Assembly: GCF_002886185.1 (NCBI RefSeq)
Contig: NZ_KZ614146.1
Coordinates: forward strand, 193,927-257,926
Length of the DNA: 64,000 nt
Source: Salipaludibacillus neizhouensis
Lineage (GTDB): Bacteria; Bacillota; Bacilli; Bacillales; Salisediminibacteriaceae
Reading direction: 5' to 3'
Notes under the pieces: model-generated
Told to the model about the DNA's origin: nothing
What the model saw: the letters and a program-made list of their open reading frames with translations, nothing else
The model's database searches: none
Translations under genes and position numbers: made by a program
In this document: piece after piece, positions 9,313 to 18,500 of the stretch
Layout: every line of letters starts with the position of its first letter
How positions within the stretch are numbered: position 1 is the first letter of the stretch

Positions 9313-10818
9313 ATGTCATTTAAAGTTACATTTATTGGTGCAGGTAGTATTGGATTTACTCGTGGGTTATTAAGAGATTTACTTGCTGTAGCGGAGTTCA
9401 AATCAATTAGGGTAGCTTTTACAGATATAAATGAGCGGAATCTTGAAATGGTAAGGGAGCTTTGTCAACGCGACATTAAAGAAAACGGATTGGATATTCA
9501 AATCGAGGCGTCGACAGATCGGCGCCAAGCCTTAAAAGATGCTAACTATATTTTTAATGTTGTTAGAATTGGCGGATTAGAGGCTTTTGAATCAGACATT
9601 GAAATTCCTCTCAAGTACGGTGTTGACCAATGTGTCGGGGATACCCTTTGTGCCGGTGGAATTATGTATGGACAACGCGGGATTGCAGAAATGTTACTTA
9701 TTTGCGAGGACATACGTGAAGTTTCCGACCCAGAATGTCTTTTATTAAATTACGCGAACCCAATGGCCATGATTACGTGGGCGTGCAACAAGTATGGTGG
9801 AGTAAAAACAGTTGGTTTATGTCACGGTGTACAAGGTGGGCACAAACAAATTGCTGACGTGTTTGAGCTCGAAAAAGACGAAGTTGATATTATTTGCGCT
9901 GGAATTAACCATCAAACTTGGTATATTAGCATTCAACATAACGGGGACGATCTTACAGGAAAGGTCCTAGATGCTTTCGAAAATCACTCGGAATTTAAAG
10001 ATACAGAAAAGGTACGTATCGATATGATTCGCAGGTTTGGTTATTATAGTACCGAATCTAACGGTCATTTAAGCGAATATCTTCCTTGGTATCGGAAGCG
10101 ATCAGAGGAGATCAAGGATTGGATTGATTTAGGAACATGGATTAATGGAGAAACTGGTGGCTATTTAAGAGTTTGTACGGAAGGACGTCATTGGTTTGAA
10201 ACAGACTTTCCTAACTGGTTAAAGGATCCTGCTCTTGAATATAAAGAAGAAAATCGAAGTGAAGAACATGGTTCTTATATTTTAGAAGGGTTAGAGACTG
10301 GAAGAGTTTATCGAGGACACTTCAATATGGTAAACGATGGTATCATTACAAATTTGCCGAATGACGCAATCATAGAAGCCCCAGGATACGTGGATCGAAA
10401 CGGAATTAATATGCCAGTAGTGGGTGAATTACCGATGGGACCAGCGGCAGTCTGTAATGTAAGTGTGTCTGTGCAGCGACTGGCAGTAGAGGGGGCCGTT
10501 CACGGAGATGATATGTTACTTCGTCAGGCATTCATGATGGATCCTCTTGTGGGGGCTGTTTGCAATCCACCTGAAATTTGGCAGATGGTGGATGAGATGT
10601 TAGTTTCACAGCAGGAATGGTTACCTCAATTTAAGGAGGCGATAGAATCGGCAAGAAATAGAATGGAATCAGGAGATCTCCTTCCAACGAAAGAATATCA
10701 AGGTGCTGCTCGGGTCAAGACGAAAACAGTAGAAGAAATGCAGGAAAATCGTGATGAAGCAAATCGAAATGCGGGAGAAGCGGATAAGGCGAAGGAAAGA
10801 CCAGCAAAGCAAAAATAG
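9313..10818 (+). CDS. lplD: GH4 glycosidase, LplD-like (probable alpha-galacturonidase)
   Basis: Glycoside hydrolase family 4 enzymes use NAD+ and a divalent metal to open alpha-glycosidic bonds by redox elimination. Seen here are the N-terminal dinucleotide fold (FIGAGSIGFTRGLL), the GGLEAFESDIEIPLKYG segment, the metal-cysteine motif CHGVQGG near 173 and GINHQTW near 200. The CHGV motif places it with the GH4 members that act on unphosphorylated sugars, not the CNVP/CDMP phospho-glycosidases. The sequence and its place with an LplABC-type importer fit B. subtilis LplD, an alpha-galacturonidase; alpha-galactosidase is the alternative. At 501 residues it carries a charged, low-complexity C-terminal tail of about 45 residues beyond the enzyme core. 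A 3' fragment of a second copy lies at 19138-19552. Confidence 0.82.
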   Translation: MSFKVTFIGAGSIGFTRGLLRDLLAVAEFKSIRVAFTDINERNLEMVRELCQRDIKENGLDIQIEASTDRRQALKDANYIFNVVRIGGLEAFESDIEIPLKYGVDQCVGDTLCAGGIMYGQRGIAEMLLICEDIREVSDPECLLLNYANPMAMITWACNKYGGVKTVGLCHGVQGGHKQIADVFELEKDEVDIICAGINHQTWYISIQHNGDDLTGKVLDAFENHSEFKDTEKVRIDMIRRFGYYSTESNGHLSEYLPWYRKRSEEIKDWIDLGTWINGETGGYLRVCTEGRHWFETDFPNWLKDPALEYKEENRSEEHGSYILEGLETGRVYRGHFNMVNDGIITNLPNDAIIEAPGYVDRNGINMPVVGELPMGPAAVCNVSVSVQRLAVEGAVHGDDMLLRQAFMMDPLVGAVCNPPEIWQMVDEMLVSQQEWLPQFKEAIESARNRMESGDLLPTKEYQGAARVKTKTVEEMQENRDEANRNAGEADKAKERPAKQK

Positions 10819-10873
10819 GAAACGAATAACTGGAAGGAGTATGGAATGACTTCATCCGTTTATTGCTTTTAGG

Positions 10874-10908
10874 CAGACCCAAAAGGTTTTTTGAACCTTT
10901 TGGGTCTG
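10874..10908 (+). terminator. Terminator-like hairpin after lplD
   Basis: A 15-bp perfect stem (10874-10888 with 10894-10908). The usual T run is missing because the sequence switches at 10909 to an oppF fragment; the sister copy at 19598 keeps its T-rich tail. Confidence 0.75.
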
Positions 10909-11172
10909 TAATGTTTCCTTTGAAATATATGAAGGCGAAACTTTAGATCTTGTTGGTGAATCTGGTTGCGGAAAATCGACGATCGGTCGTACTATCTTAA
11001 ATTTATATCAGGCAACTAGTGGAGAAGTTAATTATAAAGGAAAGAACTTGCAAGAAAAGCTCTCAAAAAAAGAGAAAAAGTTTTATCAAGACAAGATCCA
11101 TACTCATCATTAGATCCTCAGATGACTGGTCTGGAGATTATGCTGAAGGTATAAAAGTTCATCAAAGTAATC
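10909..11172 (+). pseudogene. oppF fragment (duplicate of 27101-27383)
   Basis: The segment matches the intact oppF at high identity from TAATGTTTCC onward, including the Walker A codons for GESGCGKS. It lacks the first 80 bases of the gene and everything after about codon 121. One 19-base internal deletion between two CAAGA repeats accounts for the whole length difference (264 against 283 bases) and shifts the frame. It begins exactly at the end of the lplD terminator, so a deletion joined the two. Non-functional. Confidence 0.9.
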
Positions 11173-11690
11173 TCCGTATATGGGCACTCAGTTTTTTCAG
11201 GACCAATATTCGATTTATTATTTGCTTAGTCATTAAAGATTTTCCATTTCTGTTTTAATTGGACATATTTTTATAGATTATATTGGAAGTGGGGTAGCTT
11301 TTTTTATCCTAATGTAAAAAGGAAGTTTAGTTTCTATATCATCACAAGCGTTGGTTTTATCATTATATTAACCTTACTTCTTAGTGTTATCGTTGGATTT
11401 TTTTCACCCGAAAGGTAAGTTAATTATTATTTTGATTGGTACTATTATTACCTGTTTATATTTAGCTTTTTATCGATCACTAAAGTCCAACTTGAAAATA
11501 CATTAAAAAGTAAATATGATGATTGTGAAATTAAGTTACTGGTTACCCAAGTTTTAATCAATTCGGTACATGGGGTTTTCGGGTAAGAACTAACGAGGTA
11601 TTGGTAAATGTGTATTCTTCTATTTATAAAACAGAAATACATATCGACAGTGAAAGAGAAGTAGGTTTGTAATTTATCCACTCTTCAACA
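11173..11690 (+). pseudogene. Degenerate remnant, possibly of a membrane protein
   Basis: No intact gene is present. Broken plus-strand frames give hydrophobic stretches (for example from about 11310 to 11417, containing FYIITSVGFIIILTLLLSV) and a following stretch to about 11586, interrupted by stops. This looks like a decayed membrane-protein gene and has no counterpart in the sister copy between oppF and the acetyltransferase. Identity unknown. Confidence 0.4.
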
Positions 11691-11699
11691 AGACTTAAG

Positions 11700-11731
11700 A
11701 GAGAGGGAACCTTATCCGAGGTTCCCTCTCT
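11700..11731. terminator. Hairpin terminator after the degenerate region
   Basis: A perfect 13-bp stem (11700-11712 with 11719-11731) with a 6-base loop; the tail is only weakly T-rich. Confidence 0.65.
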
Positions 11732-11770
11732 AATTGTACTAAAATAATATTATTATTTAACATAGCTAAC

Positions 11771-12247
11771 AAAAAAGAAAGTGCTCATCATTAAAGTTAG
11801 AAGATTCGTAAAAAGTGATACATCTAACCATTGCTATACTCTTTAGAGAAACAATTATTACTATCAACAAAGGTGACTATTCAACGCAATAACTTGAAAT
11901 ATGGGCGAACAGCACTTTGAGTTTACAAGAATGGGAAACTCAACTGGGAAGTAGTTTTACCTTTGTAGTAGTTCACGGGGGTGAAATAAGAGTTTTGGAA
12001 ATTTAGCCTGCACAGAAGAAATTGATTTATTATATACACACAAATTCAAAGAGAAGGGATTGCCGCTAACCTGTTAACTCAATTGGAGATGACTGCTAAA
12101 TCAAATGGTTTTACAGAAATAGATACAGAAGCTAGTATCACAGCGAAACCATTTTTTGAGTCGAAAGGTTATCAGGTCAATCAAAAACAAAATAAAAGTG
12201 TAAAAGAGGTAAATTCACCTAATTTTGTGATGAAGAAAACATTGTGA
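11771..12247 (+). pseudogene. GNAT acetyltransferase pseudogene (duplicate of 28031-28511)
   Basis: Nearly the whole of the downstream acetyltransferase gene, with its leader, is recognisable. The start codon is ATT instead of ATG (11790), a TAA interrupts the early frame (near 11890) and small indels break the rest, including one near the acetyl-CoA motif region. It follows the oppF fragment in the same order as the intact oppF-acetyltransferase pair at 27-28.5 kb. Confidence 0.92.
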
Positions 12248-12430
12248 TCGGTAATTATATGATTTCTCCAAAGTGAAATTAAAACTACAAAATATTGTAT
12301 TCTATTAATTCTTGATCATGAACTTTTACTATTGAATCGTAGCATTAGAAAGCTCCTATATACACTACTTCGGTTAATTCAATTGATTATGATACAATCA
12401 ATGCAAAATAAATTAGTTAGGATGAGAGAT

Positions 12431-12958
12431 ATGAAAAAAAAAATTATTACACTAATTATCTTTAGTTTTACTATATTAGTGAGTGCGTGCGGGAGTGATG
12501 AAGATGGGTTTGAAATATTATTTTTTACAGAAGAGTTGGGTACAAAGATGGATGAAGAAATGTTAAAAAAAATGATCAAACAAAAGATACCAGAGATTGA
12601 GGAAGAAAACTTCTCAATCATTTTTCATGTAGCATTAGCAGAGAAATTTTTTATTGAAATTGCAGTACATGAAGGTGATCTTATCTTTGTTGATGAAGAC
12701 ATTTTAAATGCTGTTGTTGATCTCGAGGATCTAGCCCTACCTCTAGATTCGATTGTCTCATCAGGATTTGATAAGAATCTGAAAGAATCGGAGACAGAAG
12801 AAGAAAACACTTATGCTCTTCCTCTCAACAATGAGGCAAGAATAATTAAAGAATTGAATCTGGAATTAGAAACACAAGTCGCAGGATTCATTCCGGTCTA
12901 TGGTGGCAATAATGATTTATCAAATGAAATAATGGAATACTTAGTAAGTCAAGAATAA
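12431..12958 (+). CDS. Putative small acidic lipoprotein
   Basis: A lipoprotein signal peptide (MKKKIITLIIFSFTILVSAC) places the lipid-modified cysteine at residue 20. The mature part of about 155 residues is acidic and has no motif I recognise. ATG 12431 follows AGGATGAGAG; an upstream in-frame ATG at 12332 would put 33 residues ahead of the signal peptide and is unlikely. It stands alone between the acetyltransferase pseudogene and the lplABC operon. Function unknown; it may bind a ligand at the membrane surface. Confidence 0.7.
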   Translation: MKKKIITLIIFSFTILVSACGSDEDGFEILFFTEELGTKMDEEMLKKMIKQKIPEIEEENFSIIFHVALAEKFFIEIAVHEGDLIFVDEDILNAVVDLEDLALPLDSIVSSGFDKNLKESETEEENTYALPLNNEARIIKELNLELETQVAGFIPVYGGNNDLSNEIMEYLVSQE

Positions 12959-13329
12959 TTGATTTATGTTGGAATGAAAATTAAGTTATGCTGGAAAATA
13001 GAATAATTTAAGTGGTCATTAAGTAAAAAATTATTATTGTAAAATATGTAAAATGGATATTCTAAATATAATTATATATAAAAAGAAACTAGTAGATCTT
13101 ATATTCCATAATAGTTTTTAGTAGATATCTTTATCATTAGTTCAAATACACCTTTCACTTATTTAAGTGAAAGGTGTATTTGTTCGAAAATTATAACTAA
13201 CTAGTATTCAAGATTAAGCACAATACAAAAAAACTATGTTTACTAAAGTACTTTTGGTCATTTATATATAGTAATAATGTTTAATATTAATGTTATCATT
13301 TATTATTAAATTTGGTCTAAAAATATAAG
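12959..13329. other. A/T-rich intergenic stretch with one strong hairpin
   Basis: Nothing coding is visible. The only structure is the 18-bp hairpin at 13143-13182, listed separately. It separates the lipoprotein gene from the lplA promoter. Confidence 0.6.
13143..13182. terminator. Strong hairpin, probable terminator
   Basis: An 18-bp perfect stem (13143-13160 with 13165-13182) around a 4-base loop, 185 bases after the lipoprotein gene. The T run is short. Confidence 0.65.
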
Positions 13330-13361
13330 TTGACATCTACTCATTACATCACTAATATAAT
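13330..13361 (+). promoter_or_regulatory. Putative promoter of lplABC
   Basis: A perfect TTGACA (13330-13335) is followed by TAATATAAT; the -10 could be TAATAT at 17-base spacing or TATAAT (13356-13361) at 20-base spacing. Confidence 0.55.
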
Positions 13362-13364
13362 GAA

Positions 13365-13378
13365 TGTATACGTTTTCA
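13365..13378 (+). promoter_or_regulatory. cre site at the lplABC promoter
   Basis: TGTATACGTTTTCA matches 13 of 14 positions of the cre consensus and covers the expected transcription start, so CcpA would block initiation. Confidence 0.7.
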
Positions 13379-13506
13379 AACGCAAGTATTTCGAATTGGT
13401 GAAGTATTGATTGCTTTAATAATCTAGGAGATTCACATCGTTTATTGTAAAATTATAATTTATTTATTATTTGGTTAACAAAAAAGTTAAATAAGGGGGA
13501 ATAAGG

Positions 13507-15117
13507 ATGAAAAAGTTTTCGGCAATGTTTTTAGTTTTTGGTATCTTTATATTTACATTAGTAGCTTGTAGCGGGAATTCTAATGAAGAAGCAAGTGAAG
13601 AAACAGAAGATGGTGTAGTCCAGCTAACGGCTATAATGCTAAAGCATCCATTAACAGAAAGTTTAGAAAATATGGAGTGGTTAGCAGAAGCAGAAGAAAA
13701 AGCAGGTGTTGATATCCAATGGGAAGAAGTTTCTGCTGATTGGGACGAGAGAAAAAATGCGATGCTTGCCGGTGGTGATATACCTGATCTAATCGTTGGA
13801 CCTAACGCCATTACAGATGGAGATTTCGCGCAATTTACTGGTTTATTTCAAGATTTAAATGAATTAATGGAGCATGCTCCAAATGTACAAACGATGTTTG
13901 ATGAAAAGGCGGAACTTGAAATTATTGCAACCCAAGAAAGTGGGGAAGTTTATGGGTTGCCTAAATATCAAAGATATTGGCCTGAATCAGCTACTATGCA
14001 ATTTATTAATACTGACTGGTTAGATAATGTAGGTATGGACATGCCTACTACTTGGGATGAATTACATGAGGTTTTACTAGCGTTTAAAGAAGAAGATGCA
14101 AACGGTAATGGAGATACAGATGATGAAATTCCATTTGATTGGGCTCCGGTAGGAACAGGAGGTTTTGGATTTTTCCATCCAACAGTTCTTTTAGGTAGTA
14201 CAGGCATTACACCATCGGAAAGTGGAACTGGATATTTTGCAGAAGATGGTGAACTTAAAAACTTTTTTATGGACGAAAGATATAAAGAGGTAGTAGTCTT
14301 CTTGAATAAGCTTTACGAAGATGGGTTAATCAACCAAGAAGTCTTTACTCAAGAATACACAAATTATCAATCTACAGCCCGGGGTGACGGAGACACTGCG
14401 AAAGTAGGTTACACCTATGGTTGGGAAGGTACAGATAGATTTGGTAAAGCATTAGCTCCACAATACACTACAATGGAGCCGTTGAAAATGTCAGATGATT
14501 CCACTGATGATCTTAGATGGGCTTATGATAATAACGTATTGAATTACGGCACGAATATGATTCAAATGTCGGCACAAACGGAAGAAAAAGAGGCAGCTAT
14601 GAGATTCATAAATGAATTGTATGACCCAGAAACAAGTATGCAAGTTTTATTTGGATCAATCGGAGAAAGTATTGAAGATCATGGAGATGGCACTTTTAGT
14701 GTCTTACCGCCGGCAGATGATTCAATGGACCCGGGCACTTGGAAATGGACGAAGAGTTGGGCTGATAATGGACCAATGTATATCTCAGATTCACTAGAAT
14801 TAGAACTAGGAACGGATATGCAAGCAGGTAATCTCCAACAAGAGGCATATCAGGATGCTTATTCTCGGACTGATCTAGAGTTAGATGTGTATCCAGGTAT
14901 ATTTCTCAAATACAGCCAAGAAGACAACAACACTATGAGTCTTCGAAATACAGAGCTAATGAATTTAGCAATGGCAAAATTCGCTCAATGGGTTACTGAA
15001 GGTAATATAGAAGATGAATGGGATGGATACCTAGACCAATTAAATACAATGGGGATGCCAGATAATCTTGAATTAATGCAACCTTACTATGATGAGTACT
15101 TGAGTGAAATTGAATAA
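13507..15117 (+). CDS. lplA: Extracellular solute-binding lipoprotein, LplA family
   Basis: The 536-residue sugar-binding lipoprotein has a signal peptide ending in LVAC (cysteine near residue 21), then an acidic linker and a family 1-type solute-binding fold. It is the large LplA/YtcQ type that works with LplB and LplC rather than with MalFG-type permeases, and these families carry complex plant oligosaccharides. Two permease genes follow in the same direction; no ATPase gene is present. With the LplD-like GH4 nearby, a pectin-derived galacturonide or rhamnogalacturonide substrate is likely (inference). A cre box and promoter precede it. Confidence 0.85.
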   Translation: MKKFSAMFLVFGIFIFTLVACSGNSNEEASEETEDGVVQLTAIMLKHPLTESLENMEWLAEAEEKAGVDIQWEEVSADWDERKNAMLAGGDIPDLIVGPNAITDGDFAQFTGLFQDLNELMEHAPNVQTMFDEKAELEIIATQESGEVYGLPKYQRYWPESATMQFINTDWLDNVGMDMPTTWDELHEVLLAFKEEDANGNGDTDDEIPFDWAPVGTGGFGFFHPTVLLGSTGITPSESGTGYFAEDGELKNFFMDERYKEVVVFLNKLYEDGLINQEVFTQEYTNYQSTARGDGDTAKVGYTYGWEGTDRFGKALAPQYTTMEPLKMSDDSTDDLRWAYDNNVLNYGTNMIQMSAQTEEKEAAMRFINELYDPETSMQVLFGSIGESIEDHGDGTFSVLPPADDSMDPGTWKWTKSWADNGPMYISDSLELELGTDMQAGNLQQEAYQDAYSRTDLELDVYPGIFLKYSQEDNNTMSLRNTELMNLAMAKFAQWVTEGNIEDEWDGYLDQLNTMGMPDNLELMQPYYDEYLSEIE

Positions 15118-15186
15118 TAGCTTTATTGAGAGAATACTAAACCAATATGGTTTAGTATTCTTCCTTAAATAAGGGGGGGACAAATA

Positions 15187-16149
15187 ATGGCCATTATAAA
15201 AATGGAAACAAAATCGAGTGATCTAACTATTATTACTAAACCAAAAAAAGATACTATTTTTAACACATTCAAACGCGACTATCAATTATGGCTGTTAATT
15301 TTGCCTGCAATCATCTGTGTGGGCATATTTAATTACATACCAATGTACGGTATTCAATTGGCCTTTCGTGAATATGACTTTACAGCAGGTCTTACGGGTG
15401 GTGAATGGGTTGGATTAAAATACTTTATTCAATTCGTTAATAGTCACCTATTTTATGACCTAATGAGAAACACACTTATGATTAGTATCACAACGATTGT
15501 GGTAGGTTTTCCAGCACCAATTATATTGGCTCTAGTAATTAATCAAATTAGAGTTCAACGAGCTAAAAGGGTTTTGCAGACAACGGTTTATTTACCACAT
15601 TTTATTTCAATCGTTGTATTAGTTGGTATGATGAACGTTATACTAACGCCTTCTGGTATAGGGGGTAATGTAATGAGTGCAATCGGACTTGGTGACATTA
15701 ATTTATTAGCTTCTGTAAAAACATTTATTCCTGTTTATGTCCTATCTGATGTTTGGCAACATGTAGGATGGAATAGCATTATATATTTAGCTGCTCTGTC
15801 AGCTGTAGATCCACAACTTTATGATTCTGCAAAGGTTGATGGAGCTAGCAGATGGCAAATTATTCGGAATGTGGAAATCCCAGCGATTACTCCGACTATT
15901 GTTATCCTCCTTATTTTAAATATGGGTACTATTATTAGTACAGGTTTCGAAAAAATATTTCTCATGCAAAACTCTTTAAACTTGCCAATTTCAGAGGTAA
16001 TAGAAACTTATGTCTATAAAATAGGTATCGTTTCAAATCAATTTAGTTATGCTGCAGCAATTGGATTATTTAATACACTTATTAACTTCTCGTTGCTAGT
16101 TGCGATGAATTACCTTGCTAAAAGAACTTCAAGAATAAGTTTATGGTAA
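15187..16149 (+). CDS. lplB: Sugar ABC permease, LplB family
   Basis: Six transmembrane helices are predicted by eye, beginning near residue 35 (LWLLILPAIICVGIFNYIP). The EAA-type loop that contacts the ATPase is seen as YDSAKVDGASRWQIIRNVEIP near 218-238. The opening YIPMYGIQLAFREYDF is typical of LplB/YteP permeases. It follows lplA by 69 bases with a strong AAGGGGGG ribosome site, and pairs with the next permease. Confidence 0.88.
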   Translation: MAIIKMETKSSDLTIITKPKKDTIFNTFKRDYQLWLLILPAIICVGIFNYIPMYGIQLAFREYDFTAGLTGGEWVGLKYFIQFVNSHLFYDLMRNTLMISITTIVVGFPAPIILALVINQIRVQRAKRVLQTTVYLPHFISIVVLVGMMNVILTPSGIGGNVMSAIGLGDINLLASVKTFIPVYVLSDVWQHVGWNSIIYLAALSAVDPQLYDSAKVDGASRWQIIRNVEIPAITPTIVILLILNMGTIISTGFEKIFLMQNSLNLPISEVIETYVYKIGIVSNQFSYAAAIGLFNTLINFSLLVAMNYLAKRTSRISLW

Positions 16150-16202
16150 TTAATTATTAAATTATTTTAGTGCCATCTATACTTTTGTAAGGAGGGAAAG
16201 AC

Positions 16203-17108
16203 ATGAGTATCTTCAGTCTAAAAAGAAAAAGTCTTTCAGATGTATTTTTTGATATATTTATCTATGGAACATGTATAATTATGTTTTTGGCCGTTGCATA
16301 TCCTTTATGGTTTGTAATTATTGCATCAGTCAGTGATTCAGGGATGGTTGCAAGCGGCCAAGTGTTATTGTTTCCTAAAGAATTTAGCCTTTTTGGGTAT
16401 AAAGAAATCTTCAGTGATAGTAGAATATGGAATGGTTATAAAAATACTGTGGTATATGCAACGTTAGGAACAACAGTTAACTTGCTGTTGACAATACCAG
16501 CAGCTTATGTGTTATCGAGATATGAATTTAAAGCACGACGTTTATTAATGTTTTTCTTTATTTTCACTATGTTTTTCAATGGTGGTCTAATACCTACTTA
16601 TCTATTAATGAAGGATTTAAGTTTAATAAACACCATGTGGGTTTTCATTTTTAACCCTTGGACAGTAAACGTCTTTAATCTTATAATTGCCCGAACATTT
16701 TTTGAGCATACTATCCCTAAAGAAATGTACGAAGCCGCAGCTATAGACGGTTGTAATCATTTCAGGTTCTTTTCTCAGATAGTTTTACCTCTTTCAAAAG
16801 CTGTCCTTTCCGTTATTGCTCTTTACTATTTAGTTTATCATTGGAATAATTTCTTCACTGGTTTGATTTACGTGAGGGACTCTGGTATCCAACCACTGCA
16901 AATTATTTTAAGGGACATTCTCATATCAAACCAAGTATTCGGTGAAGGTGCTGGTACTGGGGGTGCTGATGGAGGTTATGCACAGAGATATGCAGATCAA
17001 ATTAAGTACGGAGTTATCATTGTATCTACATTACCGGTTTTAGTTATTTATCCTTTCATGCAAAAATACTTTGAAAAAGGGGTTATGATTGGATCTGTAA
17101 AAGGTTAA
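16203..17108 (+). CDS. lplC: Sugar ABC permease, LplC family
   Basis: The 301-residue integral membrane protein has the LplC/YtcP signatures VIIASVSDSG, GGLIPTYLL and the EAA-type loop MYEAAAIDGCNHFRFFSQIVLP near 178-198, and ends in the typical FEKGVMIGSVKG. It forms the second half of the channel with the preceding permease. It is the last gene of the operon and is followed by a terminator; the ATPase must come from elsewhere, as for MsmX-energised importers. Confidence 0.88.
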   Translation: MSIFSLKRKSLSDVFFDIFIYGTCIIMFLAVAYPLWFVIIASVSDSGMVASGQVLLFPKEFSLFGYKEIFSDSRIWNGYKNTVVYATLGTTVNLLLTIPAAYVLSRYEFKARRLLMFFFIFTMFFNGGLIPTYLLMKDLSLINTMWVFIFNPWTVNVFNLIIARTFFEHTIPKEMYEAAAIDGCNHFRFFSQIVLPLSKAVLSVIALYYLVYHWNNFFTGLIYVRDSGIQPLQIILRDILISNQVFGEGAGTGGADGGYAQRYADQIKYGVIIVSTLPVLVIYPFMQKYFEKGVMIGSVKG

Positions 17109-17187
17109 GGGATAATCTAGTCTATTAAAATTTTTGTGTTTATAAATCCAACTAAATTTGAAGCACCCAAAAAAGTCAAAAATTGAG

Positions 17188-17221
17188 GATGTCCAAAAGT
17201 TATTTTGAGCTTTTGGACATC
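17188..17221. terminator. Terminator between lplC and the DUF624 gene
   Basis: A 12-bp perfect stem (17188-17199 with 17210-17221) with a 10-base loop between convergent genes. Confidence 0.75.
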
Positions 17222-17254
17222 AGCTTTTATAAGTGTAGTTAAGTATAAACTTGA

Positions 17255-17860
17255 TTAATTAAGGGTGCCACTTTTTTCTGGAAAAGAGAGTGATGCTGTT
17301 TTCATAATAACCAGACTAATTAAACTAACCCCGAACACAGGTATCAAGCCAGGTAATATCGTATATAAAAATATTACTATTGCTAATACTATCATCATAA
17401 CTATAGTCTTTAATGGGCGTCCTATTGCTAAGATAAAAGCATGTTTTGGATATTGTAAAACCTTCAGATCAAAGTGTACAAACACTGGAAAGATGTACAA
17501 AAAGATAAGTAAATATACAAAGCCGATGACAAAGGTAACAATAGATAACGATACATGAAAAAGATTGTTGTCTAACTGTTGTAGTACTCTTATATCTAAG
17601 TATAAAATAAACCCACAAATAGAAAGTATAAATCCTACCAGATTTGACTTTAAGAACTCTGATTTAAATTTACTCCAAAATAATCTAATAACCTCTAAAG
17701 TAGAAAGATCATCCGTTTCCATTATTAAATTTCTTAAAACTGAAAATAAAGCCGCAGTAGCTGGAAATAAACCAAAAATGATTAGTCCCAATAAAGAAAA
17801 GATGAACCACAGTAAATTCAATAGAAATACATTAAAGATCCATACGCCTATACGTATCAT
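17255..17860 (-). CDS. DUF624 (YesL-like) membrane protein
   Basis: The 201-residue protein has about five hydrophobic helices and the DUF624 opening (NVFLLNLLWFIFSLLGLIIFGLFPATAALF) and the later YLFIFPVFVHFDL-like segment. YesL of B. subtilis stands at the head of the rhamnogalacturonan operon, and DUF624 genes commonly accompany carbohydrate ABC importers. Its molecular job is not known. GGAGG precedes the ATG by 10 bases. It is convergent with lplC, and a second DUF624 gene lies at 28657-29304. Confidence 0.85.
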   Translation of the reverse strand: MIRIGVWIFNVFLLNLLWFIFSLLGLIIFGLFPATAALFSVLRNLIMETDDLSTLEVIRLFWSKFKSEFLKSNLVGFILSICGFILYLDIRVLQQLDNNLFHVSLSIVTFVIGFVYLLIFLYIFPVFVHFDLKVLQYPKHAFILAIGRPLKTIVMMIVLAIVIFLYTILPGLIPVFGVSLISLVIMKTASLSFPEKSGTLN

Positions 17861-17879
17861 GGTTTTAAATCCTCCATAG

Positions 17880-18284
17880 TTTTAGACTTTTTATTGTTAG
17901 TATGTAAAGACCGCCCATTGGTGATAATTGGATAAATTTATGGAGAATTACTAATTGAAAAAGTAAGGCCTGCACATCGACAATATTACACTAATTCCTT
18001 GATTTCGTAAACAAAACGATTAACTATACGACTGTGTGAGAAAATTATATATTTCAAGTTGTCTTTCCAAATAGCAATTGACGTTGCTCTGGTCCTAGTA
18101 CTTAAACATTTGCAATAATTCTAGTGCCGACGATGTTTTAGATAGAGGCACAAAAAAGTATAATTCAGTCTGAGTTTCTACATCTGCCTCTTAATTTTTT
18201 ATTTAGTTAACATTTGTATAAAGTTACTAATATAAATAACAACTAAGGGGTTTGGTATGATGGAAAAAAATATTTAATTTGACT
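17880..18284. other. Intergenic stretch without a gene
   Basis: No coding frame or clear promoter is visible. A weak 7-bp stem (AGAGGCA near 18143 with TGCCTCT near 18186) precedes a T-rich run and may be a remnant terminator. Gene fragments begin at its right edge. Confidence 0.5.
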
Positions 18285-18385
18285 TATCATAATCCAATTT
18301 TGAAGCAACGAGCAGATCCATGGATCTATAAACGCACGGATGGATATTATTACTTTACTGGTTCGGTTCTGGGATATAACTAATC
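18285..18385 (+). pseudogene. 5' fragment of a GH43 gene (duplicate of 34426-34526)
   Basis: About 100 bases match the start of the second GH43 gene, including codons for QRADPWIYK and DGYYYFTG. The sequence then stops matching and changes to an abfA 3' piece. It lacks a proper start and most of the enzyme. Confidence 0.85.
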
Positions 18386-18388
18386 TGA

Positions 18389-18500
18389 AGAATACTAAAT
18401 CGTGGAACACATTGAGTTGGAACATGATGATATAAAAGAAACGAATACATATGTAGAAGAAAAAGTAAAACCGCACACTCATGGATCTTCTATTTTAAAA
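18389..18500 (+). pseudogene. 3' fragment of abfA (duplicate of 36732-36843)
   Basis: The 112 bases align with the GH51 gene without any indel (constant offset of 18343). They cover the codons around [11 protein letters not shown] to GSSILK. The right end fuses to an araC fragment at the shared string CTATTTTAAA. Confidence 0.9.

Noticed and set aside
11019-11258. A 79-residue frame after lplD
   Set aside because: It lies out of frame in the oppF fragment and continues into degenerate sequence.
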